The notes: a model not told the origin generated them from the letters alone. A stretch of DNA of 64,000 nt from Sipunculus nudus (GCA_026874595.1 CM049314.1:10716729-10780728), one strand, 5' to 3'. Counted from the first letter of the stretch, positions 39,297-52,665 are shown. Numbers and translations: made by a program.

Positions 39297-40357
39297 TCAC
39301 ATTTTTATGAGGCTTACCATATAACAAATGGTAGCCTGTTTGTATTCATGTTGCATTCCAATCAGGTTGTGCTAATGGTATTTTTTATTTTCCAAGTTGT
39401 TTATGTTTCAGTCAGATTCTGATTTGGAAATTACCATTTGAACAAATATTGAAGTCATGGCTTTTTAGACTCAATTTGCATAACTTTTGCAAAGATGGCA
39501 GATCACAAGATATTCTGTTCAGGAATTCTACTTTGTCCAGGAATCCAGACAGTAATCCCTTCCCTGTACATTGCTCCCAAGTGTTTTTGGACTGCGGAGC
39601 AAACAGCTATTTTATATCCTCATAGCTGGCTGAAAAATGAGGTCACGTGCTCCCTGGTATGAGCGAAGGTGGCCATTAAACTCAGTCAGGTAGAACAAAT
39701 ATCCGGAGAAGAGGAATGTATTCCAGGAATGTGCAGCTAAGGCAGCAAAAAAATCCTCACCAGTCGATGCTACCTGTTGTTTCTAGGTCAGAAGGCGTGA
39801 CTGGACATGATAATATAAAAGTGCTACCTAGCATGTGAATATGTGAGGTGAAGCACGTTGATTTGGGACCACATGGACACAGGTAACATCCTGGGGATCC
39901 TGACTTATGCTGATGATGATCAATGTCTATGTATCTTCTTTATCAGCGGCTGAACCTGCAGACTGCCAGCCATTACAGCAGCAGATATACATCATGCATC
40001 AGCACTGTGCTTATCCTCTTTGATCATCACGTGCGATAAAGGTGTACACGTTAGGTTTAGGTGTACCGTATAATAAATGTGCATTGAAACACATACATAT
40101 GATCTGTGTGTTGTTATCTCTAGATGCATCTATGAAACATACTTGATGAAAATTTTTTCTTATCAGGAAACTTTAAAATAAACATATTTTCCGCCTTAAC
40201 ATAAATCAAATGTGGTTTTCTGACATTTCTAGAAGTAAATACATGATTTTCTCATACGAACAAAAACATACAAAGTTTATGATTTTCATGCATATTCTTT
40301 ACAATATATATATTTTTCTTTTGAATTATAATAAGGTTGTTGTTCCATTATAACCTT

Positions 40358-40410
40358 TGACCTACATGACCCCCATCAACTCTGACCTATCGTTGACCAC
40401 CCTGTGACCT
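40358..40410 (-). promoter_or_regulatory. Cluster of nuclear-receptor-type half-sites
   Basis: Five TGACC(T/C/A) half-sites (AGGTCA on the minus strand) occur at 40358, 40367, 40383, 40394 and 40405, within 53 bp. This density is higher than the background but may be the remnant of the GGTCA-rich dispersed repeat also seen at 14690-16080. Receptor binding is not shown. Confidence 0.3.
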
Positions 40411-40625
40411 ACCAACATCAATCAAATCTAAATTCCTTCCTGACAGAATACAAAATTACCACTAGTGAACACTGGGCCAGAATGTTTGTGGCATTTCTAG
40501 GAGCTCACTTTTTTGGTAAGCTGTTTGCAGGTTGTCTGGAGGCCGCAAATTGTCTGCCAGTCTGGACGGTTCTGTATCACCTATCTTTAACAACAGTTTC
40601 TTTATTTTCACTACAACCAGCAGTT

Positions 40626-40646
40626 GGGGGGGGGGGGGGGAGGGGG
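40626..40646 (+). repeat. Poly-G run
   Basis: Fifteen G in a row, one A, then five G. It could form a G-quadruplex on the + strand and is prone to length errors in sequencing. A second G run of 11 lies at 45468-45478. Confidence 0.85.
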
Positions 40647-41473
40647 AGTGGAACAAAAACAATAACAGTCAATGTTTATCTATGATAGACCTTTTGCCTC
40701 ACTTCTCCGGGGAGATGTGCTTGTTTAGACTATCATCTGGCAGGCCTAGTCAGGCAGAGGGATTTTTTTTTTTTTAGTTCAGGGCTGTCTGCTCTAAGCT
40801 GCCAGAGATGCTGCTTGACTCTAGTTCATCATGTAGAACAGCATCACAGCACAGTGTGAGCAACAGAAGCCAAATTACAGCAGCCATTCTGCAAGCTGTT
40901 TAAGCCTAATTGTTACCCCTGTTTGTCTCACTACTGCTTTGTCTTTAACGCTGTTACTAATTGGTGTTTTTTCCTCGTTTCAATTTATCATCTGGAGTTT
41001 GTCCGTGAAATGAGATGGTTTGAGTTTTATTACTTCAAAGCAGAATGGTTGCATGCATTCTCTGCCGATCACATGACCAGCTTGTGTTTTCCTACACAGG
41101 AACCGTATTGGTCTAGTAAATTTTTGATAGCATTAATCTAAATGCATTGTTGTCAGAAATTGAATCTTTTTTGGCAATTTCCTATTTTGAGCACCTGAAT
41201 TTCAATACATTATTCATGCGTTGATAATGGAACTGAACATGTGACTTGATAACATACTGAAACACGCTTTTTACTGCTAGTGCATGGATGACAAAGTATA
41301 TTAATCTTAAATTTAATCATAAAAGAGGGACACTAAAAATAGATATTAATTGATTTATTTTAAAGTACTTATGGCAGGAGAGCTTGGATTTAATATCAAA
41401 GTTCACAGGTCAAAGTTCACGAGTCCTATGTGATGTTTAGTGCCACTGTCTCAATCACTCTCCATCTAATCCA

Positions 41474-41645
41474 CTAACATATTCACCACACCTGTATGTA
41501 CATCCACCAGCATATCCACTATCACATCCACAACAATATCCACCTACATCCACCACCCCATCCACTATTACACCCACCTCTTCCACAACCATATCCACTC
41601 CACATCCATCACCATGTCCACCACCACATCCGCTATCACATCTAC
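41474..41645. repeat. CATCCAC-type minisatellite
   Basis: Irregular 9-15-bp units of CATCCACCA, ATATCCACTA and CACCACATCC run for about 170 bp. The overlapping 61-codon frame reads as a His/Pro-rich string, a by-product of the repeat. Confidence 0.85.
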
Positions 41646-43220
41646 CATTCAGAATATCTGCAACTTTGTTTTGAATTGTAACCCCTGGTAGTTTTTACTT
41701 TGCTGTGTTAACTATCAGAGCAACTCCATGTTCACAACGTCATCCATACTCATGGCAGCCAGCCCCAGAAACTAAAAGATAACAGCATATATGGTTTATT
41801 CAGGTATAATTGTCTGTAACTGCATTTATTGAACTTTTTAATTTTATTAAAGATTTGTAAAATTTAAGTGATTGCTATCTATCCTTTATCAAAATGGTCA
41901 GATGTTTTCAGATGCTGAAGTGTCCACATTTTCAGATAATTGGTATGTGTTTGATGATCACTCCTAGCATTGATTTTGTGCCCTAGGTGTTCTGATAATC
42001 AAATTAACACTGTATGTTACAGGTACATTCATCATCATCTGGTCCATTATTACCTGGTGGCTGAATCTTATTCATTCGCAAATAGTTTGATGGTCAAGCT
42101 CAGGTAGTCTGCAGGCTCTGGGTCATTAGGTCATGCTGATGCCTGAGTTTCCCTGATTAACCGTTATTACGGGTTGTCAGTGGCTTGTTTACGATCCTGT
42201 GCCAGTTTGGTTATTATCTTTAAATCTATACATCAAACACAACTCCTGTTTGTGCTCAAATATGATTAGTCCAGAACGTTGAACATGCATGCCATGATAT
42301 TGTTGACAAAGTCCAAACATCATGACAGGACCGTATGACGGTCAGGTAAAATCAATTAGATCAAAGACTGTTTTAGGATTTACTGGTAGGATTGAGAGTC
42401 ATGTGATTTGTCTTCACTGTATAACATTCATGGTTAGAAACTCAGGCACATGAAACTGTTAAAGAATTTGCTTAATTGCTTGTAAATTTTCAATCATCAG
42501 TAGATGTGCCATATATTTGTGCTTTTTGAATTTTTGATACAAAAAAGTTTAAAATATGCTTTAGAAATCAGTGTCACATGCGTGTCAGGCTTCACAGTCT
42601 AGACTGTAATCAAATTGTCTAGCTTTGAACCAGACTGCCATGAAATTACATTTCAACAGTATCCCTCAGAAAATTCTGGAGTTACTATGGAAACTACATC
42701 AGTAGGTTGCCTGTGGAAATTAAACACCATACAAACCTTCATGGCAATGTTTCCAGTCAAACATCCAAAATTTCCTTTAACTATTATTAAGTGAATCTTT
42801 TGATGATTGTCAAGGTTTAGAAATGATATGACTCAGGTCATGGAGAATGAGTTTGGATAAATATTTTTATTTCTTTAATTTTTAATTATGATTTATCAGG
42901 TATTTTTTATGGTGAGGGGATGGTCAGTCAAGGGTGTTATTCTGACTTCTTCTTTGTAGCTATGGGTCCAATCACTGCCAAACTCTCACCACTGATAGAG
43001 TTGCCACTTTGGGCTATCCTCAGAGTAAATTCATGTCATATTAGTACCATGATCCTATCCAGCCCTTCCTGATTGCAAAACAGTTCAAGTCCTGCCATTT
43101 TTCATACATAAAAACCCAAATGTCTGAGTCACAAGCCAGAATTAAGAAAATACTCGGTACATTAAAATATGGATGTCAAGTCAAAATGCAAAGACTTAAT
43201 AACATGTGCTTAATTCTGTC
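41646..43220. other. Intronic stretch, nothing gene-like
   Basis: No repeat, motif or open frame of note. Confidence 0.45.
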
Positions 43221-43221
43221 T

Positions 43222-43324
43222 GTTAGTTATAATACAGGACTGTTTCTAGTTAGTTATAATACTGGACTGTTGCTAGTTATAATACAGGACTTTTGCTAGT
43301 TAGTTCTAATACAGGACTGTTGCT
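43222..43324. repeat. Minisatellite, 23-27-bp unit, four copies
   Basis: GTTAGTTATAATACAGGACT followed by GTTTCTA or GTTGCTA recurs four times, with one shortened unit. Low divergence suggests a fairly recent array. Confidence 0.85.
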
Positions 43325-43604
43325 GAGAAAAGATCAGTGTACGTCTGGAACCAATGTGAAACCTTGGCAGTGGATTCATAGATTTCCAAAGGTAATAAAT
43401 GTGGTATTCCTGGAGGTAAAGTGCCATCAGATTCCCAAAACTGTAATCCTATGCCAACATTTGTCAGGCTGCTTGGCTGTCTATCAGTCAGTTCATGTGA
43501 ATGCAGTGGTAGTCAATTCCAGACAGCCCATTGAACAGGCAGTATTTCTTTAGAAAATATTTATGTACATACAAGCAGTATGGTTTGGGGGTAGTGTTAC
43601 TTTG

Positions 43605-44315
43605 AATATATAGCTGGCCCAAGGTGTTATTGATATGCTTCACGGTATATATTTGGTTAAGGACAGTATTGCTTTTAGTATAACTGGTCAGGTAGCTGTA
43701 AGTAGGAAAAGAGACGATATTTCTTCAGTTAAAACTAGTATTTCATCTGCTGTCACTTGCCAAGTAGTTGTTAATATCACAAAATTTCCTTGATAAAAGG
43801 ACAGTTTTTACTTTTTATGATTAATTCAAGTAGCTATTGACATATCAATAACTTTCCTTTGGTGAAATGTTAGTAGTAAACTGTGTTGTACTCACAGTGT
43901 AATTGCTCAGGTATTTTATTTGTTAAATATTATTGTAACCTGTTTAATTTGTTATTCAGAAATGAATGATATTTATATAGGTAATTAATTGCCAGTCTAG
44001 GTTTGGGTAAGTTTTACTCTATGTGTACATTAGTTTAAGAGATATATACATATATGTAAACAATACACCCTCAGGTAGGAATCAGTCTTGTTATCAGCAT
44101 TTTAGACCAAGTATTAGTGATTGTGAAAACTGTATTTCTACAGCTGAGGATAAGTATTATGTTTGCCGTAGTTGGCTTGAGTAGTTGTTGATATGTCAAC
44201 AGTATACCTTTGGTTGGAGGGTATTATACCTTTGCTATAGTTGGCTCAAGTAGTTGTTGATATACATGTAGACAATATTTCTATAGGATATAGCCAATAC
44301 AAGTAGTTGTTGGAA
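43605..44315. repeat. Highly decayed tandem array, about 70-bp unit
   Basis: Units of the type AGTTGGCTCAAGTAGTTGTT-GATAT-CAACAGTATACCTTTGGTT-GGACAGTATT recur with strong divergence at about 43611, 43679, 43758, 43826, 43900, 44169, 44238 and 44289. The last three are closest to one another. It looks like an old satellite-like array that is no longer homogenised. Confidence 0.6.
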
Positions 44316-44603
44316 AGTAACTGTTTGCTTATCTTGACTGGCCTGGAGGGTGGTGAGGCCCAGGGTCACAGTCAGCTGTACAGTGTTGACACAATCAGTA
44401 AGTGGAGTCAATGGTCCTTGTGATATGGAGCCCATCTATTGCTAGTGGTCACTTCAGGTTTCAGTAAGCTCACAGTCATGTTGATGGGGCTGGCCCTCCA
44501 TGCCTGACCACACCCCCATACAGATCCTGCTGACCTGTTTCCCACACCTTCTCACACAGATGGTCAGTGCTGGCAGACCTCACCAGGTCAAGCAGGTTTC
44601 CAT

Positions 44604-44960
44604 TTTCTCTCTCCCTCTTTCCCTCTCATTTTCTCTCTCTGCTTTTCTGTTCACCATGTGTGTCTCTGTTTCTTATGTCTTATTTCAGTTCTTGTGGTTT
44701 TGTTTCTGTCTAATCCAGCTTTTTCTCTGTTCCTCCTTCCATTTTTTTTCTCTAGTGTATAATTCCATAACTCGCTCTATTTTTCTTTATCTCTCTATTT
44801 CTCTCTCTCTCTCTCTCTTGCATTTCAACATATACAGACTCTTTTCTCTATTGCTCCCTCTTTCTTCATCTTGTTTTTGTTAACCTCTCATATTTTTTGT
44901 CACTCTTCTCTCTCTTTGCTTCTCTCTCTTTAGTTTTCCTTCAATCTGTAGTCTTTTGTC
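44604..44960. repeat. Polypyrimidine (CT/CTTT) low-complexity tract
   Basis: Dominated by TCTCTC, CTTTCT and TTTTCT on the + strand. A 127-codon frame through it is Leu/Ser/Phe-rich as expected from CT-rich DNA and is not a gene. Mirror-symmetric stretches could form triplex DNA. Confidence 0.85.
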
Positions 44961-45264
44961 TCTGCTGTCCTTGCTGTCACTCAGCTCAGTCCTCTTCCTG
45001 TCAATCTCTCACTCATCTGTGCTGTTTGGTTCCTGCTTTTCAGGATTGAGTCTTTCTGCATTTCTTCTGTGTGCATCTGCTTGTTTCAGTATCACTACCT
45101 GACTAATTCTCTGGCTAATCTACCCAGATTTATCCCTCCATAGAAAGAAGCAATCCCAGGGTGCACTTTAATCCCTCTTTCAGTCTCAAATGCTTTAATG
45201 CAGAGCTTTTAATCTCCTAGCTTTGACATGAGCCACGGATTAGGGCTTACAGATCAGACTTGGT

Positions 45265-46242
45265 GTGATAATCTCAAATAGAATTCATCAGGAATTAAAC
45301 AGCCAGAGTGTAAACAGCCTCAGGCAGCTTCATGACACGTGTTCAGTTCACATCCGGCAGCTACGCTTGCATCACAAGTGTGTAGCTCAATGCTGTGCCA
45401 AGGTACACAGTAAACTCAGAAACTGCCATCAGTGGAAATGTTATCGACAGATTGTGGAGGGCCAAGTGGGGGGGGGGGCAGATTACAGGGGCTTATTTGA
45501 TGAGCCATTCTTCCCCGCCCTACCCGTGACACCACTTGAATTCAAACTCTTCCCTGTCCTTCACGGAAGTGAATACATTAAATTCCTGACTACTAAGGCA
45601 AGTATGAATACAAATACAAAATTAAACTATTGTAAATTATTGTAAAAATTTAAAAAATGGATACTATTACACCCAGTGTATTTTCTCAGTCTGTGTAGTT
45701 TAAATGTTCAAAGTGTGAACAGGAGTTATTAGTTCCTGCCCATTGAAATATTCCCAGTATTTCCTGTGTGGAAATCCTAGTATTTCCTGTGTTTTAAGAA
45801 TAATACTCACACACCCTAGATAAAACCTGTAATTGTACCATACTTCCAGACCCATAATAGCAGAGGTGTCACTGTCATGCAAGTATAGTAACATATTAGA
45901 TGGCACATTCCTGTCACCAGGATCATGTATACATTACACACATGTAGCAGATACGTTACTGACTCACTAAGCCTGAACTCAATGAAAGACAACAACCTTC
46001 CCCACAACAGGGAAACGGCAAGTGCAGCTTTTATGATGACCCCTGTGCATTATATACCTTGTGGGTCCGGGGTAGGGTACAACATGAGAATGTATTGATG
46101 TAAGTGCAAGGTTAAACCAAGCCAGGCAGGGGTCACCGTAACAGGTGATGTATATGGGTGTACTGCTTGTAACCTGTACAGCAGTTGTACTGATATCAAG
46201 AATGACCCATATGTACTACTGTCTGTTCATTTTGAACCAGAA
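45265..46242. other. Intronic stretch, nothing gene-like
   Basis: A 126-codon open frame (45265-45645) crosses an 11-G run and lacks any domain I know; I do not call it. The rest is unremarkable. Confidence 0.45.
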
Positions 46243-46672
46243 AAAATCAGTTTCATCTGTACTGACTCCAGAAGGGCCTTGGAAGAAAAACTTAAGATTT
46301 CATGTGAATCCAAGCGAAAAGGGATCTTTTTTCCATCCAAACAAAAATTGATTATCATGTATGTATATATTTGCAGAAGAGGTTTGTGCGTCTACATTAA
46401 AAAGTCTTTCTATATGTATTTTACCTCAAAAATAGACAAGGAGAAAAAGCCAAATCAACACAATCATTGTTTCATCTATTCTGACTCCAGATGCGGCTTT
46501 GAAGGAAAGAACTTTGTTTTCATGTGAACTCAAGCAAAAGGAACCCTGACAGGAAAAATGTACCTCATGTATTTATAACTCTGGAAAAAGTTTTATTTAT
46601 ACAGGAAAAAAATTCTGTCTGCATGTTTTACCTCCAAATTGAACATTTGAAAAAATTGAAAAAATTCCAAAT
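46243..46672. repeat. Ancient tandem duplication, about 216-bp unit
   Basis: Two adjacent units share in order GTTTCATCT-TCTGACTCCAGA, GGAAGAAA/GGAAAGAA, TTTCATGTGAA-TC/CTC-AAGC-AAAAGG, ATCATGTATGTAT/CTCATGTATTTAT and TTTTACCTC-AAAATAGACAAGGAGAAAAA/CAAATTGAACATTTGAAAAAA. Divergence is considerable. A third, weaker echo may follow to about 46730. Confidence 0.65.
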
Positions 46673-46734
46673 TGAAAAATTACATTTCAGACTATTTCAG
46701 CTGATTCTACTTTACCTTGATGTTTTACCCCCAT

Positions 46735-48535
46735 ATTCATCATAATGATGGCTATTTTCAGGCTCTACAGACCACATGAAATTTACATCTAAATTTACTG
46801 AGACTAGAAAATTTGCACTGACAGAATTATGCATGAAAAGTACTTCATTCCAGTGACGCACTTTCTTGGGTTTTAACAGTCAGTAACTATTTGTTCACCA
46901 GCCTGTTACCAAATTACTGATTCGTAATAAAAAAAAGGCTAATCAATAGACTTAGATCCTTTGACCATGGCTCATACAGTAAATAGCATAAGACACTCGC
47001 ATCACAGCACAATATTTCAGAGCATTTCAACGAGCAGCATTTATTGCAATATTTTATTCAAACTGAGCAGTTTTTGAATAGATATATATATATATTTGTA
47101 ATTTTTTTTTTTCCTCTAAAATATTTAATACTTTTTTTCTATAAAATCCAGAGACTGGCAATTGTTGCTTTCACAGATACAGGTTTGTGCGTGTTGGTGT
47201 CAGATATTTACCTGTGTCACAGACTAGCTGGCGTTGGAGATTTGCTATTTTCACAGATTTTCACAAAGAAATTTCAGCTTATAAACCTGTAATAAAACAG
47301 CAGCAACTGGCTGTCTGCCAGCTTGACATGTAGGAGCTTGCTGCCAGCTTGTAGCAGGGCGCTGTCAGACCTTTGTTATCAGCCTGAGCCTGATATACCA
47401 GCCCCTGCTTGCTGACATGAGGCTGACAGCCATGTAATTATTTTGTCTAGTGTTACCTGTCAACTTCCCTGCCTTGTCACAAATCTGTATGGCTCAGATC
47501 TTGCCTGGGTTGCTGTTCAGGCCCTTTCATAGTTGTCCCATAAACACAGTTTAGTGGGCCTAGCTCAGACAATCAATTTGTCTTATTCCCATGTACTCTG
47601 CTCCGCATACCCAGGACAAATGCTTTTTTTCACAGCCTTCAATATGTATTTCCACTTTGATGTTTTGATGTTTCTCCCCTCTTTGCTAGTTATAGTGCTG
47701 GTTGTATGTCATCCACAATAACTCACCCTTTGATAGTTAAACAACGGTCTCCTTGCAGCTGTATGACCATTGAATTTTAGCAAACGCTTCTGTTTCCTGG
47801 TGTAACAATTTTTTATAACCTGTGTAGTTTTACCTTGTGTTTCCCCTGAGAAATGACAGAAATTTGCACAGAAGAGTGTTGCATTCAAACAATTTATACA
47901 ACAAATACTAACACCTAGACTTCAGCATCACACAAAAAAAAGGAAAGTTACAAGAAATCTGACACAGCTTTCTAGATGGCAGCTGAACATTATGTCAGTT
48001 TGCTTCACACGGGCACCACAAGGTCAAGGTTGTTCAGAAGAACCTGTATTATCACTACTCCTATTGCATGGCTTTCACTACAGGGACCTCATCGAGGGTC
48101 AAAGGCCTGAATCAGTGTAGAGGACAGACTTTTAAAGAACAAAAGCATGTAAAACAATGTTCTGTTTACAAATGATTTCTTCACAGTCTCTCTGTAATCT
48201 GACAGATGTTGATACTTATACACACACACTGGTACAGTTTTCCACACAATTTTATTATTTAGGGGGTGTTACCATGTAGTGGTAAAAGTGTCATGCAACT
48301 TACTGTCAGGGATGCAGCCGGGGAGATAGACAAGTTTATATGACCAGGGGTTGGGGTTATCATGATACCTTTGACAAGCAACAAGAAACGCTGAAGTAAT
48401 TGTCAAGTCTACCATTACTCAGATACTGGAACTCTTTATTCGCTTGACTGCTCCAGTCATCTTGATCAGCTCGCATGGTCAGATTCTGGGCCTCCTGGGG
48501 TCACGGTCAGTTTGACCCCAGCTGACCCCTCAGCA
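46735..48535. other. Intronic stretch, nothing gene-like
   Basis: AT-rich with T-runs near 47100. No exon or clear repeat was recognised. Confidence 0.45.
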
Positions 48536-48539
48536 ACTG

Positions 48540-48606
48540 GGGACAGGCGTGTTTTTGTTTTCCTTGCTAACCCAGCGCTAGGGACAGGCTGGTTTTTGTT
48601 TTCCCA
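48540..48606. repeat. Imperfect direct duplication, 43-bp spacing
   Basis: GGGACAGGC-TG-GTTTTTGTTTTCC is repeated, with CTTGCTAACCCAGCGCTA between the copies. Confidence 0.75.
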
Positions 48607-49255
48607 TGATTGAAGAGGTCTATGTTCATGCTACCCCCAGAAGGACCATTCTGTAAATGTTTTATTTATTTAATTGAGGTCACAAACTCTGTGTGATATG
48701 CTACACAATCAGGCAATGTTCTTGTATATTTGTACATATCCTCTGAACATGGATTGCCTATACACTCTTTTGGGACAGTTCTCCTTTCTGTTGTAGCATG
48801 TAGACTAGACTTCCTTTCCAATGATAAACATTTTGTGATTTTAAACTTTGAATCAGTTTTACACAAGATATTATTGGTAATACTTGCCATGGTATTTTTT
48901 CAATCATGTGCATATTTCATCATTGCCAATGAAATGCTTAATGAAAATTGCTAATACATCAGGAATATCAATGTTTGTCAAGGCCCAGATCTTTACTCAG
49001 TGGGAAGAATCTGTCCTTACACCCAATACACCTGCATTCCAAATGATGCATTCCAAAAGATTAAAAAAAAAACATATTTCTAATATATACAACACAAATC
49101 CTTCAGGAATGGTTTCAATAAAATGTTACCCCAGTCATGGAAACAGGGTTACTTTACAGGGAGGGTGACATATTACAGGGGCCCATTGTCCACATCATCA
49201 TTCAGGATTGGTAACTCACCAGGACATCAATAAATGCTATGTGTTATACTGAGAT

Positions 49256-49331
49256 AGGTTACTGTGCAGGTGAGCTATGTTACTGTACAGGTAGGTTACT
49301 GTGCAGGTGAGCTATGTTACTGTACAGGTAG
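49256..49331. repeat. Tandem duplication, 37-bp unit
   Basis: AGGTTACTGTGCAGGTGAGC followed by TATGTTACTGTACAGGT is repeated exactly at 49256 and 49293. Each unit itself contains two related halves (GTTACTGTRCAGGT). Confidence 0.9.
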
Positions 49332-52100
49332 GCTGACATTATTAAGTGTCTCGTGACCAGGTTTATGTCAGTTACATGAGGAGGGGCATAAAATGCCTAT
49401 GATTACATGGTAAACAGTGTGGTTGATACCAGGAATTGCACTTAGCGAGCCACACTGACCCCAAGCCTGACTTGGCTGCACTCCATAAAGTCCTCATCCC
49501 CAATAACTACCTGATGTTCCCAGTTGGACCTGACAGTCCCAGATCAGCAGGCATCTCACGGACAGCTGCTGCCAGTACCACAACTAGCCTGGAGAGCTGA
49601 CTAGATTGGCAAGCTGGTCTACCCTGCAGTATTTATATACAACATGCACAGCACTGCCCATTACTGGACATCTGTAAAAAACATACAATGATTTCTGTAT
49701 TGAGAATGAAATTCCAGGGTTTATGATTTTGAGAATAGAAATCAAGGGGGTATGAGCAGTTACTATCCTGAGTATGGGAACGCCATAGTTCAGAGCTTGA
49801 CGGGCCCAACAAACACCTACCTCATGCCCCATCAGCATCTAGGACAAAAGTGACACATTCTGTTCTTCCAGCCATCAGGTCAGACAGGAAGGCTTTCCTG
49901 GCTAAACACTCTATTCCCAGTCCCACAGTAAATTTCAGGTCAGAAAATTTTATGTAATGTAACATGTTTTTGCTTTTGAGGAAGGGGAGAGGGTGTGTTT
50001 TAGCATTCAGTTCTGGACTAAGAATGCCAGGATCCGACCTCATCTCTACATTTAATATAAATTTGATGAACATGCAAGGCAGGCATACTACGTCATCTGT
50101 ATATGGACAGCTGTACCTGATGAGGAAGCAGACTGGTGGAACTGTTCCAGGACATCAGTTTATTGCATGTACTGTTTAACATATTCAGTGGCTATAAATC
50201 ACCACATAGGGACAGCTGTATTGGTGATAGAACATACCTGATAAAAAAAAAATGCTTAGCTGATCATGTGATGGAAATGACTCAGTATTCTGTTTAACAC
50301 ACATTTTCTGTTGGCACAATGCAAATTGTCTTACTTTTATTCTATTGATCTCTGCAATTGCAGAATACTGTACAAACCTGTTGTACCATTTACTCAATAA
50401 CTGATAATAAGTTTACTTTTTAAGATGCCTCATCACAAACAAAGAATACCCTTCCACCTGCCCTGTTAATAAGTTAAGAGTTGTTGCATTCTTATATCAA
50501 GGCATTTTCAGAAACCTGATGCCATAAAAAGAATTTTGACTAATTAAGCTTAAAGCCAGTGATATTTCAGGAGCGCTATATCATTAACAGTCAAATGAGG
50601 TCATTTTAAAAAGTGTTCTTTGTGGTACTGTTTTGTCCATATTGTTGTGGCGAGGTTACAGGGCAGCATAATGAACACCATATTTGTGTCCATATGTTCG
50701 TAATGGCATTGGTAACAACACTACCAAACACAATGTGGCCAATTTGGTGTTACTGGTGCCTGTGTTTAATCAAGCAGAGGTCGTCTTGGCTCGAGTAGAA
50801 TACATGTTTGATATGAAAGTCTGTGCCTTAATGGTCTGAAGGTCTGGGGACTGCAGTCTAACAATGTTTTATAAAGCCACTGTTCTATAATACATACCAT
50901 CACCATTCTGAAGAACTCTTTCTCCAAGAAGGAAACTCCTTGGTGATCAAATTTTTGTAAACCTTACTTTTTTTCCCCTTGCATTATTAAGGGTAGAATA
51001 AGTTATCGATAGTAAATAATTATTCTTCAAATACCCCAGCATGATCCAGCCGGGCGGTTTTGCGCTGTACTTGAGAAATAATCATCTGCCCATATACAAA
51101 ATTGAGTGTGGGAGGGTGTTCATGGACAGTGATTGGTGACTTGCAGTGCATTGGCTAGGGTACTCAGCACAGGTTTTTGCCAACATACCTTTGTCTTCTT
51201 CAGTTCTTCTACATGTAAACAAGAGATCTAGGGTAATGGGATTTGTTGTAGGAAGATCCTGGGTCTGCTGAAGTTGGCAGAGTGCAGACCTTAAGACAGC
51301 AGGTTCTTGGCAAAAATCTTTGAAAAAATATACACAAGGCCAAGGGCAGTAGGATACCTTGTTTCAAAAATTGTTTGCCTAAATCTTTTTTTTTCAGTAG
51401 ATTTATACTGATATGAACAGGTGATCTGGGACATGGGGGCATTATCATGTGAAGAAAAATTATTGTCTGCTTTTGGATCTATGTTAGCTTGGAGAGTGGC
51501 TTGCTTTAAAACTTGGTATATTTGAATAAAAGGTGGATGGACCAGAAAGGTCCCTGCAGTACCTGCAATGAGCCTGCAGTACCTTGAGCTTTTTTCATAG
51601 ATATTATTCAACAAAATGTGAATCAAGAACTCAGGAAAATCTAAAGCAAGGACTTTTTGGTCCATAAGTTTAAGGACATTTTATGTAACAGGGTTGACTC
51701 AATTTGTTACTGAATATAAATTTTTTGTGCATGATGGTTTATTTAAAGCAGATTTTTGTGTGATGATTTAGTCCATTTACAAGGTTTTATTTTGTCTAAG
51801 AAGTAGGAAATATGGAACAATCTATCAATGCATCTGTTTGCCCATGTGACAGAAATAGAACAGGAGCTTGTAGCTTGTTAATTGAGTTAATTTACTGCTG
51901 TTTGAATGAAATATTTTCAACAAGAATTTCCATAAGTAGAGTTTAGTATTATCAGTGTTTGTGGAAAAAATATAGATTCATAGACGAATTGAAGTCAACG
52001 TCCTCTGGCTGGCATTTGCAGAACCTTAACACATCTGGACTAGCAATGAAGCTGCCTCATTGTAAATCATCGAAGGGGCAAATCATGGTCAGGAGGCAAT
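49332..52100. other. Intronic stretch, nothing gene-like
   Basis: Open frames up to 124 codons (51291-51665, minus strand) have no recognised domain. No repeats were noted. Confidence 0.45.
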
Positions 52101-52102
52101 AG

Positions 52103-52124
52103 AAAAAAAAAATGTTTTTTTTTT
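52103..52124. repeat. A10-TG-T10 inverted homopolymer
   Basis: A perfect palindromic run of ten A and ten T around TG. Liable to slippage. Confidence 0.85.
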
Positions 52125-52545
52125 CCAGACTGCCAGATTTCAGGTGATACGAAAGCTGCAGACATGACTGAAGATTGAAACGCATGGTTTACTGAGCTTT
52201 AACCACGGTCTCTAGCCCTTAATGACACTAATTGTAACTCGGCATTACGGGACAAACCTACATTTTTACCATGCATTATGCAAATTTGTAGTTAGATTTT
52301 AAGATGGATTAGCCAGAAACTGAATAGGAACGGGGCAGACTGGCTGCTAAATATTTCATAGGTTTCCCTTATGGTTGAATGCCACAGGTTGTTAGTGGTG
52401 CCAAAATGTCTGGTCGTCCACGATTATTTCATGTGGACGCGTTATCATGTCCTGTTAAAGCCACGTGATGAATGTGGAATTCTCATGGCGTGCATACAGC
52501 CCAAACTACACTATGTTGTACTTCAGGTTTTTGGTCTGTAATTTA

Positions 52546-52665
52546 GTTTCGTACTTTTCACAGGATGCTGTCATACATAAATAATATAAGGATAATGGCT
52601 AATTAAACTTCGTACATTTGGAGGATGTTATCATTGATAAATAATATCAGAAAAAGGACTAACAT
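52546..52665. repeat. Tandem duplication, 61-bp unit
   Basis: Two units share TTCGTAC-TTT, AGGATG-TGTCAT, GATAAATAATAT and ACTAA-type ends, with several substitutions. Confidence 0.75.

Noticed and set aside
41496-41681. His/Pro-rich 61-codon frame
   Set aside because: It is a translation of the CATCCAC minisatellite, with no start or splice context.
44500-44883. 127-codon Leu/Ser/Phe-rich frame resembling a membrane protein
   Set aside because: The composition is forced by the CT-rich low-complexity tract; similar frames appear at 59370-59850 for the same reason.
45265-45645. 126-codon plus-strand frame, partly Cys/His-rich
   Set aside because: The spacing of Cys and His fits no zinc-finger class, the frame crosses an 11-G homopolymer, and no related text or exon signals were found.
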